A DNA stretch of 64,000 bases from Malaya genurostris. Its lineage: Eukaryota > Arthropoda > Insecta > Diptera > Culicidae. Every line of letters begins with the position of its first letter. The stretch's first letter is position 1. The position numbers and the translations under genes are program-made. Below are positions 36,234 to 47,689 of this stretch, one piece after another. The stretch spans positions 156,739,080-156,803,079 of the forward strand of contig NC_080572.1 in assembly GCF_030247185.1 (NCBI RefSeq), in the 5' to 3' direction. The notes below the pieces were generated by a model. That model was not told the origin of the DNA. It did no database searches and saw nothing but the letters and a program-made list of their open reading frames with translations.

Positions 36234-36608
36234 TAGAGATGGGCAATTCGTTCGCGAACGGTTCAAAAGAACTAGTTCTTTTGAAAGAATGAACGAGCTA
36301 TAGTTCTTTTTTCGAGAACGGTAGTTCCTCAGTTCAAAGTCGAGGGATCTTTTTTTTTGTTTTTTAAGCTCGCTCAACTTTTTTTCAAGAACGGTACTAA
36401 TAAAAAAGTTTCGTCACGAAACCTCAGTTCTATTTCGAGGGACCTCTTTTTCCTCGCTCAAGCTTACAAAAGTGAGTTCTCGTTCAGTCTTTGAACAAAC
36501 AAACCAACTATGAAAAGAACGAACGAACGGCTCTGGAGAACTAGTTCTTTCAACAGAACTCTGCAATACTGAACGGTTCTTTAAAATGAACTGTTTTGCC
36601 CATCTCAA
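36234..36608. mobile_element. hAT-type MITE with 8-bp target duplication
   Basis: Termini are TAGAGATGGGCAATTC and GTTTTGCCCATCTCAA (inverted GAGATGGGCAA). GTTTGAAG stands at 36226-36233 and again at 36609-36616, the 8-bp duplication typical of hAT elements. The interior is rich in inverted 'aaagaac/gttcttt' motifs and codes for nothing. Confidence 0.92.
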
Positions 36609-36658
36609 GTTTGAAGCAATGCACCTATATTAAAGTACAGATTAGTTACATTAAACAG

Positions 36659-36659
36659 C

Positions 36660-36742
<83 letters not shown>
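36659..36742. repeat. (TAA)n microsatellite, part 1
   Basis: 84 bp of perfect AAT/TAA repeat, separated from the next block only by a MITE. Confidence 0.97.
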
Positions 36743-36743
<1 letters not shown>

Positions 36744-37035
36744 AGGGTCCGGCACTCGAAGTGTAACCAATTAAAAAAGCCTTAAATTTAGATTGGAAAA
36801 TTACTTTTACTTAATTCAAAGTACAAAATGTGTAAAAAATAATACAAACGAAGCAACTCCTTCGCTCTCTCAAGTCATCAAGTCAAGGCAAAAGGTGGTC
36901 ATATCGAGCAAAAGTGAATTGATTCTGAATTTTGTATTATTTTTACACATTTTGTACTTTGAATTAAGTAAAAGAAATTTTCCAAACTGAATTTATGGCC
37001 TTTTTAATTGGTTACACTTCGAGTGCCGGAGCCTG
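36744..37035. mobile_element. mariner-type MITE inserted in (TAA)n
   Basis: The element has long terminal inverted repeats: CAGGGTCCGGCACTCGAAGT on the left and ACTTCGAGTGCCGGAGCCTG on the right. These extend inward through 'aaccaatt' and, imperfectly, to 'tacaaaatgtgtaaaaa', so nearly the whole 292 bp folds back. TA lies outside both ends, provided by the TAA array. Insertion into TA fits the Tc1/mariner superfamily. No transposase. Confidence 0.9.
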
Positions 37036-37786
<751 letters not shown>

Positions 37787-37788
<2 letters not shown>

Positions 37789-39033
37789 TAATTTGAAGGG
37801 GAAAAAGCTTGCTTTTACCCCCAAATTTATGCTAGGTGCACATAACCATTTTAAATTAAGTTTACGTTTCGTCTTCGACTCATCAGTGCGTCAGCAGATT
37901 ATGCTGACGCAAACCCCCGGATCAACATAATCCGCTGAGCAGACGTAAAGTTAATGCTATTTGCAAGACACTTTTTTTGTACACAAGAAGTGTAACGTCC
38001 AAACTGACGTCTCGAACGAAACAAGTTTCGGCTTACTGGCCGTACAGATTGTGATAATTTGAAGGGGAAAAAGCTTGCTTTTACCCCCAAATTTATGCTA
38101 GGTGCACATAACCATTTTAAATTAAGTTTACGTTTCGTCTTCGACTCATCAGTGCGTCAGCAGATTATGCTGACGCAAACCCCCGGATCAACATAATCCG
38201 CTGAGCAGACGTAAAGTTAATGCTATTTGCAAGACACTTTTTTTGTACACAAGAAGTGTAACGTCCAAACTGACGTCTCGAACGAAACAAGTTTCGGCTT
38301 ACTGGCCGTACAGATTGTGATAATTTGAAGGGGAAAAAGCTTGCTTTTACCCCCAAATTTATGCTAGGTGCACATAACCATTTTAAATTAAGTTTACGTT
38401 TCGTCTTCGACTCATCAGTGCGTCAGCAGATTATGTTGATCCGGGGGTTTGCGTCAGCATAATCTGCTGACGCACTGATGAGTCGAAGACGAAACGTAAA
38501 CTTAATTTAAAATGGTTATGTGCACCTAGCATAAATTTGGGGGTAAAAGCAAGCTTTTTCCCCTTCAAATTATCACAATCTGTACGGCCAGTAAGCCGAA
38601 ACTTGTTTCGTTCGAGACGTCAGTTTGGACGTTACACTTCTTGTGTACAAAAAAAGTGTCTTGCAAATAGCATTAACTTTACGTCTGCTCAGCGGATTAT
38701 GTTGATCCGGGGGTTTGCGTCAGCATAATCTGCTGACGCACTGATGAGTCGAAGACGAAACGTAAACTTAATTTAAAATGGTTATGTGCACCTAGCATAA
38801 ATTTGGGGGTAAAAGCAAGCTTTTTCCCCTTCAAATTATCACAATCTGTACGGCCAGTAAGCCGAAACTTGTTTCGTTCGAGACGTCAGTTTGGACGTTA
38901 CACTTCTTGTGTACAAAAAAAGTGTCTTGCAAATAGCATTAACTTTACGTCTGCTCAGCGGATTATGTTGATCCGGGGGTTTGCGTCAGCATAATCTGCT
39001 GACGCACTGATGAGTCGAAGACGAAACGTAAAC

Positions 39034-39037
<4 letters not shown>
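37787..39037. repeat. 266-bp tandem units arranged as a large palindrome
   Basis: On the left, units start at 37787, 38053 and 38319 (period exactly 266). On the right the same unit occurs inverted (unit boundaries near 38566 and 38832). Arms 37856-38435 and 38458-39037 appear perfectly complementary with a 22-nt spacer. Each unit contains the hairpin GCGTCAGCA-gatta-TGCTGACGC. The four identical 63-codon open frames (two per strand) are a consequence of the duplication and resemble no family I know. Confidence 0.92.
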
Positions 39038-39545
<508 letters not shown>

Positions 39546-39639
39546 CGCATGGCATATTTTCACACGACCCCATACTAGTATAAAGATGTGTTCAACATTC
39601 GCTTTCGCATTGCCGTTCGTAATTGAATGTGTTAGTGAT

Positions 39640-39682
39640 GGTACGAATCTGTCTTTCTACCGGTTTTCGGTGCCATCGTGCT
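39640..39682 (-). pseudogene. histone H2B N-terminal relic, divergent from H2A
   Basis: On the minus strand a start codon opens MAPKTGRK and a stop follows within 15 codons. Insect H2B begins MAPKTSGKAAKK. It lies about 220 bp from the H2A-like sequence and points away from it, the usual H2A-H2B divergent arrangement. A TATA-type box on the minus strand (39751-39757) stands about 70 nt upstream. Confidence 0.65.
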
Positions 39683-39898
39683 GACGGTGTCTCGTACGTT
39701 CAGAGTAGCTGCTTTAACTTAAATGACGCTCTTTCTCACATAACATTTCATTTTATACCTGCTACTGGTAGCGGTGTAGGGACGTCCCCTTTGTTAAAAT
39801 ATCACAGAACGGGAAACAGTGAGATGACATAAAAGAGAGAGTTAGTAGAGCGGCAGCCAGTAATACTGAATTGGCTGTCTAGCTGTTAACAGCATATT
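39683..39898. promoter_or_regulatory. bidirectional histone H2B/H2A promoter relic
   Basis: Between the two start regions lie 'ttttata' (39751-39757, TATA on the minus strand) and 'cataaaag' (39828-39835, TATA-like on the plus strand), each about 65-75 nt from its gene. This is the expected architecture of a divergent histone pair. Function today is doubtful since both genes are broken. Confidence 0.5.
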
Positions 39899-40285
39899 GT
39901 GGAATTTTTACGCAGTAACACGCACACAGGAGGAACAGTTAAGGGCAAGGCAAAGTCCCGCTCGAACCGTGCTGGTCTGCAGTTCCCAGTTGGCAAAATC
40001 CATCGTCTGCACCGGAAGGGAAACTACGCAGAGCGGGTCGGTGCCGGTGCACCGGTCTATCTGGCGGCAGTGATGGAGTACTTGGCTGCCGAAGTGTTGG
40101 AATCGGCCGGTAACGCTGCCCGTGACAACAAGAAAACGAAAATCATCCCTCGCCATCTGCAGCTGGCCATCCGTAACGACGAGGAGTTGAAAGCCCCGTT
40201 TTTTTCAGGACGACCACATCACTGTGATAAAGAAATATTTAGGATTGCTTCAAGTTTAGCCAGATTTGATACGCCTGGAAAGTAG
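39899..40285 (+). pseudogene. histone H2A pseudogene
   Basis: The frame has 128 codons. Residues 15-98 are almost pure canonical H2A: 'GKAKSRSNRAGLQFPVGKIH', 'RKGNYAERVGAGAPVYLAAV', 'MEYLAAEVLESAGNAARDNK', 'IIPRHLQLAIRNDEEL'. The first 12 residues are replaced (MEFLRSNTHTGG instead of the SGRGKGGK type). After 'NDEEL' the conserved NKLLSGVTIAQGGVLPNIQ region and the Lys-rich tail are lost to unrelated sequence. A few substitutions hit conserved sites (RIHRLLRKG reads KIHRLHRKG; LELAGN reads LESAGN). Without the docking region it should not form a normal nucleosome. The near-intact core suggests a recent loss. Confidence 0.92.
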
Positions 40286-40527
40286 AATGCGCAAGTCAAG
40301 TGGAAATACTTGTTCTAACAATTTGTTCATCTCTTTCATTTGTTCAATTTGTTCAACTCTGTTTCGCACGGCATATTTGTATACTAGTATAAAGATGTGT
40401 TCAAAATCATAACATTCGCTTTCGCATTGCCGTTCGTAACACATTCAGTTAGTGACGGTGCAAATTAATTTAACTTCCATCTTGATGAATGTTTTGGTAG
40501 GAAATATTGAGATCTAAGATGGTTTTC

Positions 40528-40598
40528 ATGTGTGTCTTGTTTCGGAAATGGGCCTTGCTGAACTTTTTGGCTGCCTTTCTACCGTTTTTCGGTGTCAT
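40528..40598 (-). pseudogene. second histone H2B N-terminal relic
   Basis: On the minus strand MTPKNGRKAAKKFSKAH follows a 5' leader that is similar to that of the first H2B relic ('cgagacaccgtcagcac' directly before the ATG in both). Homology fades after about 17 residues. Upstream are a TATA box (40725-40733) and a CCAAT element (40771-40775, 'cagccaatcagaacgcg' on the minus strand), giving a full histone-type promoter. Confidence 0.7.
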
Positions 40599-40724
40599 TG
40601 TGCTGACGGTGTCTCGTGCATTCAGATCGGGAAACAGTGAGACGACAGGTCCTCGATGTTGTTCTCGTGTGTCTTGTTTCGGGAACAGTTGCTCAGCAAA
40701 TGGTAGGAAAAATGAACCACACAA

Positions 40725-40780
40725 CTTTTATATGAATGCTCTTGTATAGATGCAGACATATCGCGTTCTGATTGGCTGGT
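40725..40780 (-). promoter_or_regulatory. CCAAT/TATA histone-type promoter
   Basis: Read on the minus strand: cagCCAATcagaacgcg, then about 40 nt later catATAAAAGttgtg, then the H2B-like leader and ATG about 127 nt downstream. The CCAAT part recurs in family G copy F (59365-59385) but without H2B behind it. Confidence 0.5.
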
Positions 40781-41209
40781 GCTTTCATGGGTTGAAACAA
40801 ACAGGTTTTTCAATAGTGTACTATTGAAAAACTTCAATGTTGTTGCAATACACGTTCAAGTTGAAAACTTTCTATTCTATTGGTAGTTAGATTATATAAA
40901 TCCTTCTACAGATCACTGAGCTATGAGCTTTCAAAATACGAGAAAGGCAAACGCGTCTTATGAATTATCTTCTTTGATACTCGTTTATACCAAACATTTC
41001 AGAAAAGTTTAATTTTGAACTATTGGAGAATATGTCACACAACTGAAAATTTTACTATAAAATTGTGATCATATTTCCGATGGCGTGTAGCAAGAATTAT
41101 GTTGATTCATTAGATATAACATGAGATATTCACGATCAAAAACTTATCACTCTCTCAGAGGGTAAATTTTGAAAAGGCGCCCCATAGTAAAGTAAGTCGT
41201 ATTCACGAC

Positions 41210-41849
41210 AAAAAATGAAATTTACTCGACAAATAAATCAATAGTACTATTAAATAGGCATCAATTGAATCCAAAATCCGATATAAATCCATGATCTATG
41301 TAAAATCAAATTGAAATACATTGATTTTTCAATTACCAAGACTGTATATTTAAAAAAGTGCTTTCAAAGTATATTGAAAATAAAGAACTGTAAATTCACT
41401 TTACATACAATTGCCTGCTCCAAATATGTGCATGAGAATTTATGTAAATTCACAGAATATTTTCAACTATGTGTGACATCGAATCATGATTGTTTTTGAG
41501 TCAATTTTTACAAAAAAAAACTGCACAGATAACAAATGTATAGACTCGTCTGTGAACACTGTTTAAAATTACATAGAATAAAATTATGAAAATTTGCGTT
41601 CTAAAACTGAGTTCTTAAATATAAATTTGCGGGAAATAGGACGCTTCATTTACGTGCATCGTATAAGATGTGAAATCACAAGAATTTGTCGAACTGTGTC
41701 CACACTCTGAAAAATTTACATCTTATTAGGAGCACGAAAAAGAAGCGTCGCGATTTACTTACATTCATAATTCAAAGGATGTTAAGATAAGTCATATCAT
41801 TAACTTCACAGTTAATGAAGCTGAAGCTTACATCGGTACAGACGTTAAT
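41210..41849. other. AT-rich spacer, no gene seen
   Basis: Between family G copy E and the 3' end of the Juan-like element. No conserved open frame or repeat recognised. Confidence 0.4.
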
Positions 41850-42146
41850 TTTTTTTAAAATAACTATTTATTGGAATATGAGTTAAAATTAAATTATTAA
41901 GATTTAAATTGGGCGTTCAGCCACAAGTGGTGACTTTTCAGCCCTATTATATATATGATTTGGTTATTACCATGAGGACATTATTTGCTTCCGCAATTCT
42001 GAGATTTTTGTGTAGGGAAAATTCTAAACCTACTTGTATTGTGTAATGGGGAAAAGGAACTTATATACTAACTTACTAACTAATACATAGAGCGAATCGA
42101 TTCAATTGAAGATTGCATCGATTTTTGTCGGAATTTGCTTATAATA

Positions 42147-43008
42147 TTATGTGACATCTACATCTAATGGTTCTATATTTGTGAGTCTGTGTAACTCATT
42201 TGTACTAAACCAGGGAGGCCGCTTCAAAATCATTTTCAGAATTTTATTCTGAATCCTTTGAAGCGTTTTCTTCCTGGTGGAACAACAACTTGACCAAATT
42301 GGTACTGCATAAATCATGGCTGGTCTGAAAATTTGTTTATAAATTAACAATTTGTTTTTTAGACAGAGCTTAGAATTTCTGTTTATAAGAGGATATAAAC
42401 ATTTAATATATTTATTACACTTTGCCTGGATTTCTTCAATGTGATCCTTGAAAGTGAGTTTTTTTGTCATACGTTAAACCTAAGTATTTAGCTTGATCAG
42501 ACCATGTCAATTCCAAGTCATTCAATTTGAGAATGTCATTATTGTTTGATTTAAGAAAACCTCTTGGCTTATGAGGAAAGATAATTAATTGCGTTTTTGC
42601 TGCATTTGATTTAATTTTCCATTTTGACAGATAATCACTGAAAATATTCAAACTTCTTTGTAGGCGACTGCAGATCACTCTTAGATTTCTACCTGTGGCT
42701 AACAGACTTGTGTCGTCACAGAATAGCGATTTCTGACAACCAACGGGTAGTTTTGGAAGATCAGAAGTGAAAATATTATGCAAGATTGGAGCTATGCTCG
42801 AACCCTGCGGAACACCGGCACGTAAGGGTAGCAATTCAGATTTACAATTCTGATAGCTAACCTGAAGAGTACGATCAGTTAAATAGTTTTGAATCATTTT
42901 GATCAAATAAATAGGAAACTGGAAATCAGACATTTTTGCTATTAAACCTTGATGCCAAACACTGTCGAATGCTTTTTCTATGTCTAGAAGAGCAACTCCA
43001 GTGGATAA
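42147..43008 (-). pseudogene. Juan-like ORF2, RT C-terminal part
   Basis: It starts after the insertion with 'STGVALLDIEKAFDSVWHQG', then 'YLTDRTLQVSYQN', 'RAGVPQGSSIAPILHNIF' and 'LFCDDTSLLAT' (FCDD in place of the common F/YADD, so the two catalytic Asp are kept), 'IKSNAAKTQLIIFP', and after a frameshift near 42455 'IFRPAMIYAVPIWSSCC' and 'RIQNKILKMIL'. It ends with 'EPLDVDVT'. It is separated from its N-terminal part by the 1.47-kb CR1 fragment. Confidence 0.85.
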
Positions 43009-44482
43009 CCAGAAGATTTATTTGCTTTTATCATGTTCGTAACTCCAGTGTTTTCTCCAATGAAGTGTTGTCACCGAACCAAATCGCACAAGCAGCAATG
43101 AACGTTCCAGTATCACATCAGTTGTTGGATACTATCAGTGTTGACGAAGATTCAGTTAAAATGGCTATCGCCAAAATGAAATCTTCGGACCCGATGGTAT
43201 TCCTGCAATCTTTGTGAAAAAATGCTCCATCGGTTTAATTTCACCTATCTGCCAAATTTTTCGTTTATCGCTAACATCTGGGATCTTCCTGCTATATCCT
43301 GCGGTTTACAAACTGACGTTATCTACACGGACCTCTCCGCTGCCTTTGACAAAATTAACCACGCCATTACTGTTGCTAAGTTAGACAGATTGGGATTTGG
43401 TTCTAACATGCTGCGTTGGTTTTCCTCATACCTTAATAATCGTCGATTAGCAATCAAGATAAATGACGTTGTATCCAAAGAGTTCATCGCTTCTTCTGGG
43501 ATTCCACAAGGCAGCCATCTCGGACCTCTGATTTTCCTCCTGTATTTTAACGATGTGAATCTTTCTCTAAATTGTCCACGTTTATCTTTCGCTGATGATC
43601 TCAAGCTATTCCAAATAGTTCGAAGTAACGAGGATGCTGTTTTCCTCCAACACCAACTTGAAATTTTTTCAAAGTGGTGGGAGGTAAATCGAATGGCTTT
43701 GAACATTGATAAATGCTCAATCATCACGTTTCCACGCAAAAAAATCCGATAAGATACAACTACTGCCTTGATGAAGTAGTGATCAACAGAACCACGTATG
43801 TTAAGGATCTTGGTGTAATTCTCGACGAGCAATTGTCTTTCAAGCAGCATATCAACTTTATTGTAGCAAAGGGATCTCGCAGTTTAGGATTTGTAATGAG
43901 AATAGCAAAACATTTCACAGATATTTACTGTTTAAAATCTCTATATTGCTCACTCATTCGTACAACGCTCGAGTACTGCTCTACGATATGGAACCCATAT
44001 TACCTTAACGGCTCCTACCGAATAGAATCAATACAGCGCAGATTCGTCCGTTTTGCTCTTCGACAGCTACCTTGGAATAACCCTAACGAGTTGCCTAGCT
44101 ACGAAAGCCGTGGATTATTGATTGGACTCGACACCCTAGGCATTCGACGTGATTTGTCCCGCGCTATGTTGATCGCCGACATGTTGAACAACAAAATAGA
44201 CTGCGCTGCACTCCTCAGCGAAATTTCATTAAATGTACGCAGTAGAGCTCTTCGGAATAACGTCTTTCTTCGATTGCCTCTTAGCCGTACGAATTATGGA
44301 TATAACGGTGCTATTATTGGTCTACAACGAACTTTCAATGGAGTATCTGCCGAATTCGATTTTCACATTACGCGCAGCAGAATTCAAACGAATTTTTTAA
44401 ACATACTTAGAAATAGGAATAGTTTTTAATCATTGGGACTACACATTGTCTGTTGATTACATGTATACAAATACAAATAAAC
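43009..44482 (+). mobile_element. CR1-clade non-LTR fragment inserted in the Juan-like element
   Basis: Plus-strand RT: 'SVDEDSVKMAIAKMKSSD', then an internal deletion to 'TDVIYTDLSAAFDKINHAI', 'SGIPQGSHLGPLIFLLYFND' and 'LSFADDLKLFQ' (FADD). A frameshift at about 43745 is followed by 'VKDLGVILDEQLSFKQHINF', 'LKSLYCSLIRTTLEYCSTIW' and 'RRFVRFALRQLPW'. The 3' end is 'acaaatacaaataaa' at 44482. Both junctions fall inside the Juan-like RT frame. The endonuclease is missing, a 5' truncation typical of target-primed reverse transcription. Confidence 0.85.
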
Positions 44483-44484
44483 TC

Positions 44485-44956
44485 TTACAAGTTGATGAGT
44501 AGTTGAATGTTCATGACGAAATCCAAACTGCTCTGGTAAAAAAATTGAATTCTCATTTATATGAGACATCATTCTCAACAAGATAATTTTTTCAAAAAGT
44601 TCACTGATAGAAGAAAATAAGGTAATTGGTCGATAACTTGATGTTTCTGCTGGATTTTTATCAGGTTTCAGGATAGGAATTACTTTAGCGTTTTTCCATC
44701 TTTTTGGGAAGTAAGCTAATGAAAAACACTTGTTGAAAATTTTAACCAGGAGTCTCAAGGCAACATCGGTAAGATTTTTAATAAGAATATTAAAAATTCC
44801 ACCATTACCAGGAGCCTTCATGTTTTTGAGTTTCCTAATAATTGATTTCATTTCATCAAAATTCGTCTCAATAATGTCATCGTGTGATAACACTTGGGTT
44901 GAAATATGCTCATATTTCAGTGAGACTTCATTTTCAATGGGACTCACAACGTTCAA
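44485..44956 (-). pseudogene. Juan-like ORF2, RT N-terminal part
   Basis: Minus-strand 'IRKLKNMKAPGNGGIFNILI', 'LAYFPKRWKNAKVIPILKP', 'SSYRPITLFSSISELFEKII' and 'PEQFGFRHEHSTTHQLVRV' are RT blocks 1-3. The frame then leaves Juan sequence and reads into the CR1 fragment's tail. About 120 bp between here and 45077 is a frameshifted linker. Confidence 0.85.
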
Positions 44957-45076
44957 ATTAAAATTGTGTACACTCTCGAACTGCTGAGCTAGTTTTTGAG
45001 GCTTTTCGCCATTTGTAAGAAGTATTTGATTTCCTTCCTTTAGAGCAGGAATTGGTTTCTGAGGTTTCTTAAGAAC

Positions 45077-46123
45077 CTAAGAAAGTTTCCAGAAAGGTTT
45101 AGAATATGGTTTAATTTGTTCAACTTCATTAGCGAAATTTTCATTTCGCAAAAGAGTAAATCTATGTTTAATTTCTTTTTGTAAATCCTTAACTATGTTT
45201 TTCATAGCAGAATCACGAGAACGTTGATATTGTCGTCGACGAACATTCTTCAACCGAATGAGCAGTTGAAGATTGTCATCGATGATAGGAGAATTTATTT
45301 TAGTTTGTGCTTTGGGAACTGAAAGATTTCTAGCTTCGATAATATAATGATTCAAATTATCAATTGCTGTGTCGATGTCCGCAGAATTTTCTAAAATAGT
45401 TTCATGTTTCACATGATTTTCAATGTGAGATCTGTATTCAAACCAATTGGCTCTATGGTAGTTGAATATAGAACTAATTGGATTAATTATAGCTTCGTTG
45501 GAAAGTCTGAATGTTACAGGAAGATGATCTGAGTCAAAGTCAGCATGTGTAATCGGTTCACTACAAATGTGACTTTGATCCGTTAGAACCAGATCAATTG
45601 TAGACGGGTTTTTCACGGAAGAGAAACAAGTCGTATTACTGGGATGAAGAACTGTGAAGTAACCAGCTGAGAGTTGATTATGAAGTATTTTACCATTACT
45701 GTTATTTTGCCTACAATTCCACTGGACATGCTTAGCATTTAAGTCCCCTATTACGAAAAAATTCGATCGATATCTTGTAAGTTTTTGCAAATCGCCTTTA
45801 AAGAAATTTAATTGTTTGCCGGTGCATTGGAATGGCAAATATGCTCCAGCGATGAAATAAATTCCATGAATGGTTTCAACTTCGATTCCCAAGCTTTCAA
45901 TAACTTTTGTATTGAAAGAAGGTAAAATTCGATGTTTAATTTGCCGTTGGACAAAAATGGCAACTCCACCACCCATTCCAGTAAACCTGTCAAATCGATG
46001 AACCACACAATGTGGATTACTTTTCAATTTGACATTTGGTTTAAGAAAAGTTTCTGTCACAATGGCAATATAAATTTTGTGAACTTTGAGAAAATTATAA
46101 AATTCATCTTCACTCGATTTCAA
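45077..46123 (-). CDS. Juan-like ORF2, endonuclease part
   Basis: This is an open frame of 348 codons with an APE-type endonuclease: 'IYIAIVTETFLKP' (catalytic Glu), 'MGGGVAIFVQ', 'FFVIGDLNAKHVQWNC' (Asp and Asn), 'SSVKNPSTIDLVLTD' and 'DFDSDHLPVTF' (SDH). It then continues with 'RRQYQRSRDSAMKNIVKDLQ', the linker before RT. The true ORF2 start is upstream of 46123 (the first beta strand is only partly covered). It stops before RT, so it would give a truncated protein. Confidence 0.85.
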   Translation of the reverse strand: MKSSEDEFYNFLKVHKIYIAIVTETFLKPNVKLKSNPHCVVHRFDRFTGMGGGVAIFVQRQIKHRILPSFNTKVIESLGIEVETIHGIYFIAGAYLPFQCTGKQLNFFKGDLQKLTRYRSNFFVIGDLNAKHVQWNCRQNNSNGKILHNQLSAGYFTVLHPSNTTCFSSVKNPSTIDLVLTDQSHICSEPITHADFDSDHLPVTFRLSNEAIINPISSIFNYHRANWFEYRSHIENHVKHETILENSADIDTAIDNLNHYIIEARNLSVPKAQTKINSPIIDDNLQLLIRLKNVRRRQYQRSRDSAMKNIVKDLQKEIKHRFTLLRNENFANEVEQIKPYSKPFWKLS

Positions 46124-46706
46124 AGATCGAGCATTTCAATTTAAAATATTCAAATAATTATTTAACATCACTGTTAAATTTTAAATTCATTATAATATTA
46201 TTTGCAAATTGCCATCCGGTTTGAAATGCTTCAAATAGTGATGAATTCGAATTCATTTGGATGATCATTTGAAAGAGTTGATCTTGTAGGTAGATCATTT
46301 TATTTTCAGTTATATCGTTTCAACTTCATTTAAAGAAGCGAATGGCATTGAAAAAATATTTGTAGGTAGACTGCCATTAGAAGAAGATGATTTGGCCAGT
46401 CTACCTATTAATAAATTGTTTTCGTTAGAAGATGAACTGCAAGGCGGTCCTGTGTTTTGATTATTTACATTAGAAGAAATAGGTGGTAGATAATATACCA
46501 GCATAACTGACATTAGAAGAAGATGATGACGAGATCGATCTACCTGGCAATAAATTGTTTTCGTTAGAAAACGAATTGGTAGGCGTACCTGTTTTATGTT
46601 TTAAATTCGAAGAAATCAGTGCCTTAGAAGAACTAGGCGTGGCATTTGTAACGGTTTTTTGATTTTCAGGTATGTTATGTAAATTTAATGTCGTTGATTT
46701 GACTTG

Positions 46707-47678
46707 TTATCTAAGCGAACGAGCGTTTAAAATTTTTTCCCTGACAGGACATTTCAAATAATTGGATTTATGATTTCCATTGTAATTCGAACATGAAAAT
46801 TTATCAGTGGTTTCATTCATTGGACAAACGTCTTTCGAATGCGATTTAACACAATTCAAACACCGTATATCCATATGACAATTTTTGGTTCCATGACCGA
46901 AGCCTTGGCACCGACGAGATTGCGTTAAGTTTGCAATACGATTATGCCGTTTATAATGTTCCCAATGAATTTTAATGTGGGAAATGAAACGTACTTTTTC
47001 TAAAGTCTTCAAATTGTTTACATTACTTCGATTGAAGTGCATTAGGTAAAGTTCATGGGAAATTCCAGAGCGTGGTTTAGAAGTACCATTCGCTCGTTTT
47101 TTCATAAGTATTACTTGGGAAGGGGCAAAACCAAGCAATTCTTTTAGTTCATTTTTAATTTCATCAATACTTTGATCATTTGATAAGCCTTTCAAGACAG
47201 CCTTGAAGGGTTTGTCTGATTTTATATCATATGAATAAAATTTATGAAGTTTCTCGGACAAATATCGAATAAGACGTTCGTAATCTTCCAATCCATCAAC
47301 CAAGACTCGACATTCTCCTCTTCGTCCGATTTGAAATGAGACTTTTACTTCCGGGAGAAAAGTAGAAAGCTCAGTACGGAATGCTTTGAAGTCGGAAATC
47401 ATCACCGTCACTGGTGGCATAGATTGATGTTTCTTCCCAGAACGACAAGCGTCTATTTTGGGAATTTTTGAAGAATTTTCTTCTATGTCGCTACAATCGG
47501 ATTCAAGAAGAATCTCGTAAATATTGTTAGACGGCATAGAATCAACGGAAGGGATACATTCAGATTCTATAAGATCGTGAATGTTATTAGAAAAATGTTG
47601 AAAAACGGATTGTGATTTATTCCGTATTGAATTATTTTTAGCCTTAGGCTTGTTGCCTTTCCGGTTGGACGCAGGCAT
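46707..47678 (-). CDS. Juan-like ORF1 (Gag-like, CCHC)
   Basis: The frame has 323 codons and starts MPASNRKGNKPKAKNNS. A middle domain ('VTVMISDFKAFRTELSTF', 'FYSYDIKSDKPFKAVLKGL', 'QVILMKKRANGTSKPRSGIS') is the RNA-recognition-like PRE_C2HC domain of Jockey ORF1. C-terminal knuckles are 'CQGFGHGTKNC', 'CLNCVKSHSKDVC' and 'CSNYNGNHKSNYLKC'. The first Cys of knuckle 1 reads as Arg, and knuckle 3 has Asn where the family has Cys. Family length is usually nearer 450-500, so the C-terminus is probably cut by a stop; more diverged coding-like sequence follows at 46310-46660. Confidence 0.8.
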   Translation of the reverse strand: MPASNRKGNKPKAKNNSIRNKSQSVFQHFSNNIHDLIESECIPSVDSMPSNNIYEILLESDCSDIEENSSKIPKIDACRSGKKHQSMPPVTVMISDFKAFRTELSTFLPEVKVSFQIGRRGECRVLVDGLEDYERLIRYLSEKLHKFYSYDIKSDKPFKAVLKGLSNDQSIDEIKNELKELLGFAPSQVILMKKRANGTSKPRSGISHELYLMHFNRSNVNNLKTLEKVRFISHIKIHWEHYKRHNRIANLTQSRRCQGFGHGTKNCHMDIRCLNCVKSHSKDVCPMNETTDKFSCSNYNGNHKSNYLKCPVREKILNARSLR

Positions 47679-47689
47679 TTTTGAAATGA

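Noticed and set aside
37899..38994. Four identical 63-codon genes
   Set aside because: They are the same reading of a 266-bp repeat unit, in both arms of the palindrome; no family resemblance.
39899..40285. Functional histone H2A gene
   Set aside because: The N-terminus is replaced and the C-terminal docking region and tail are missing.
43323..43850. 175-codon minus-strand gene
   Set aside because: Opposite-strand shadow of the CR1 reverse transcriptase.
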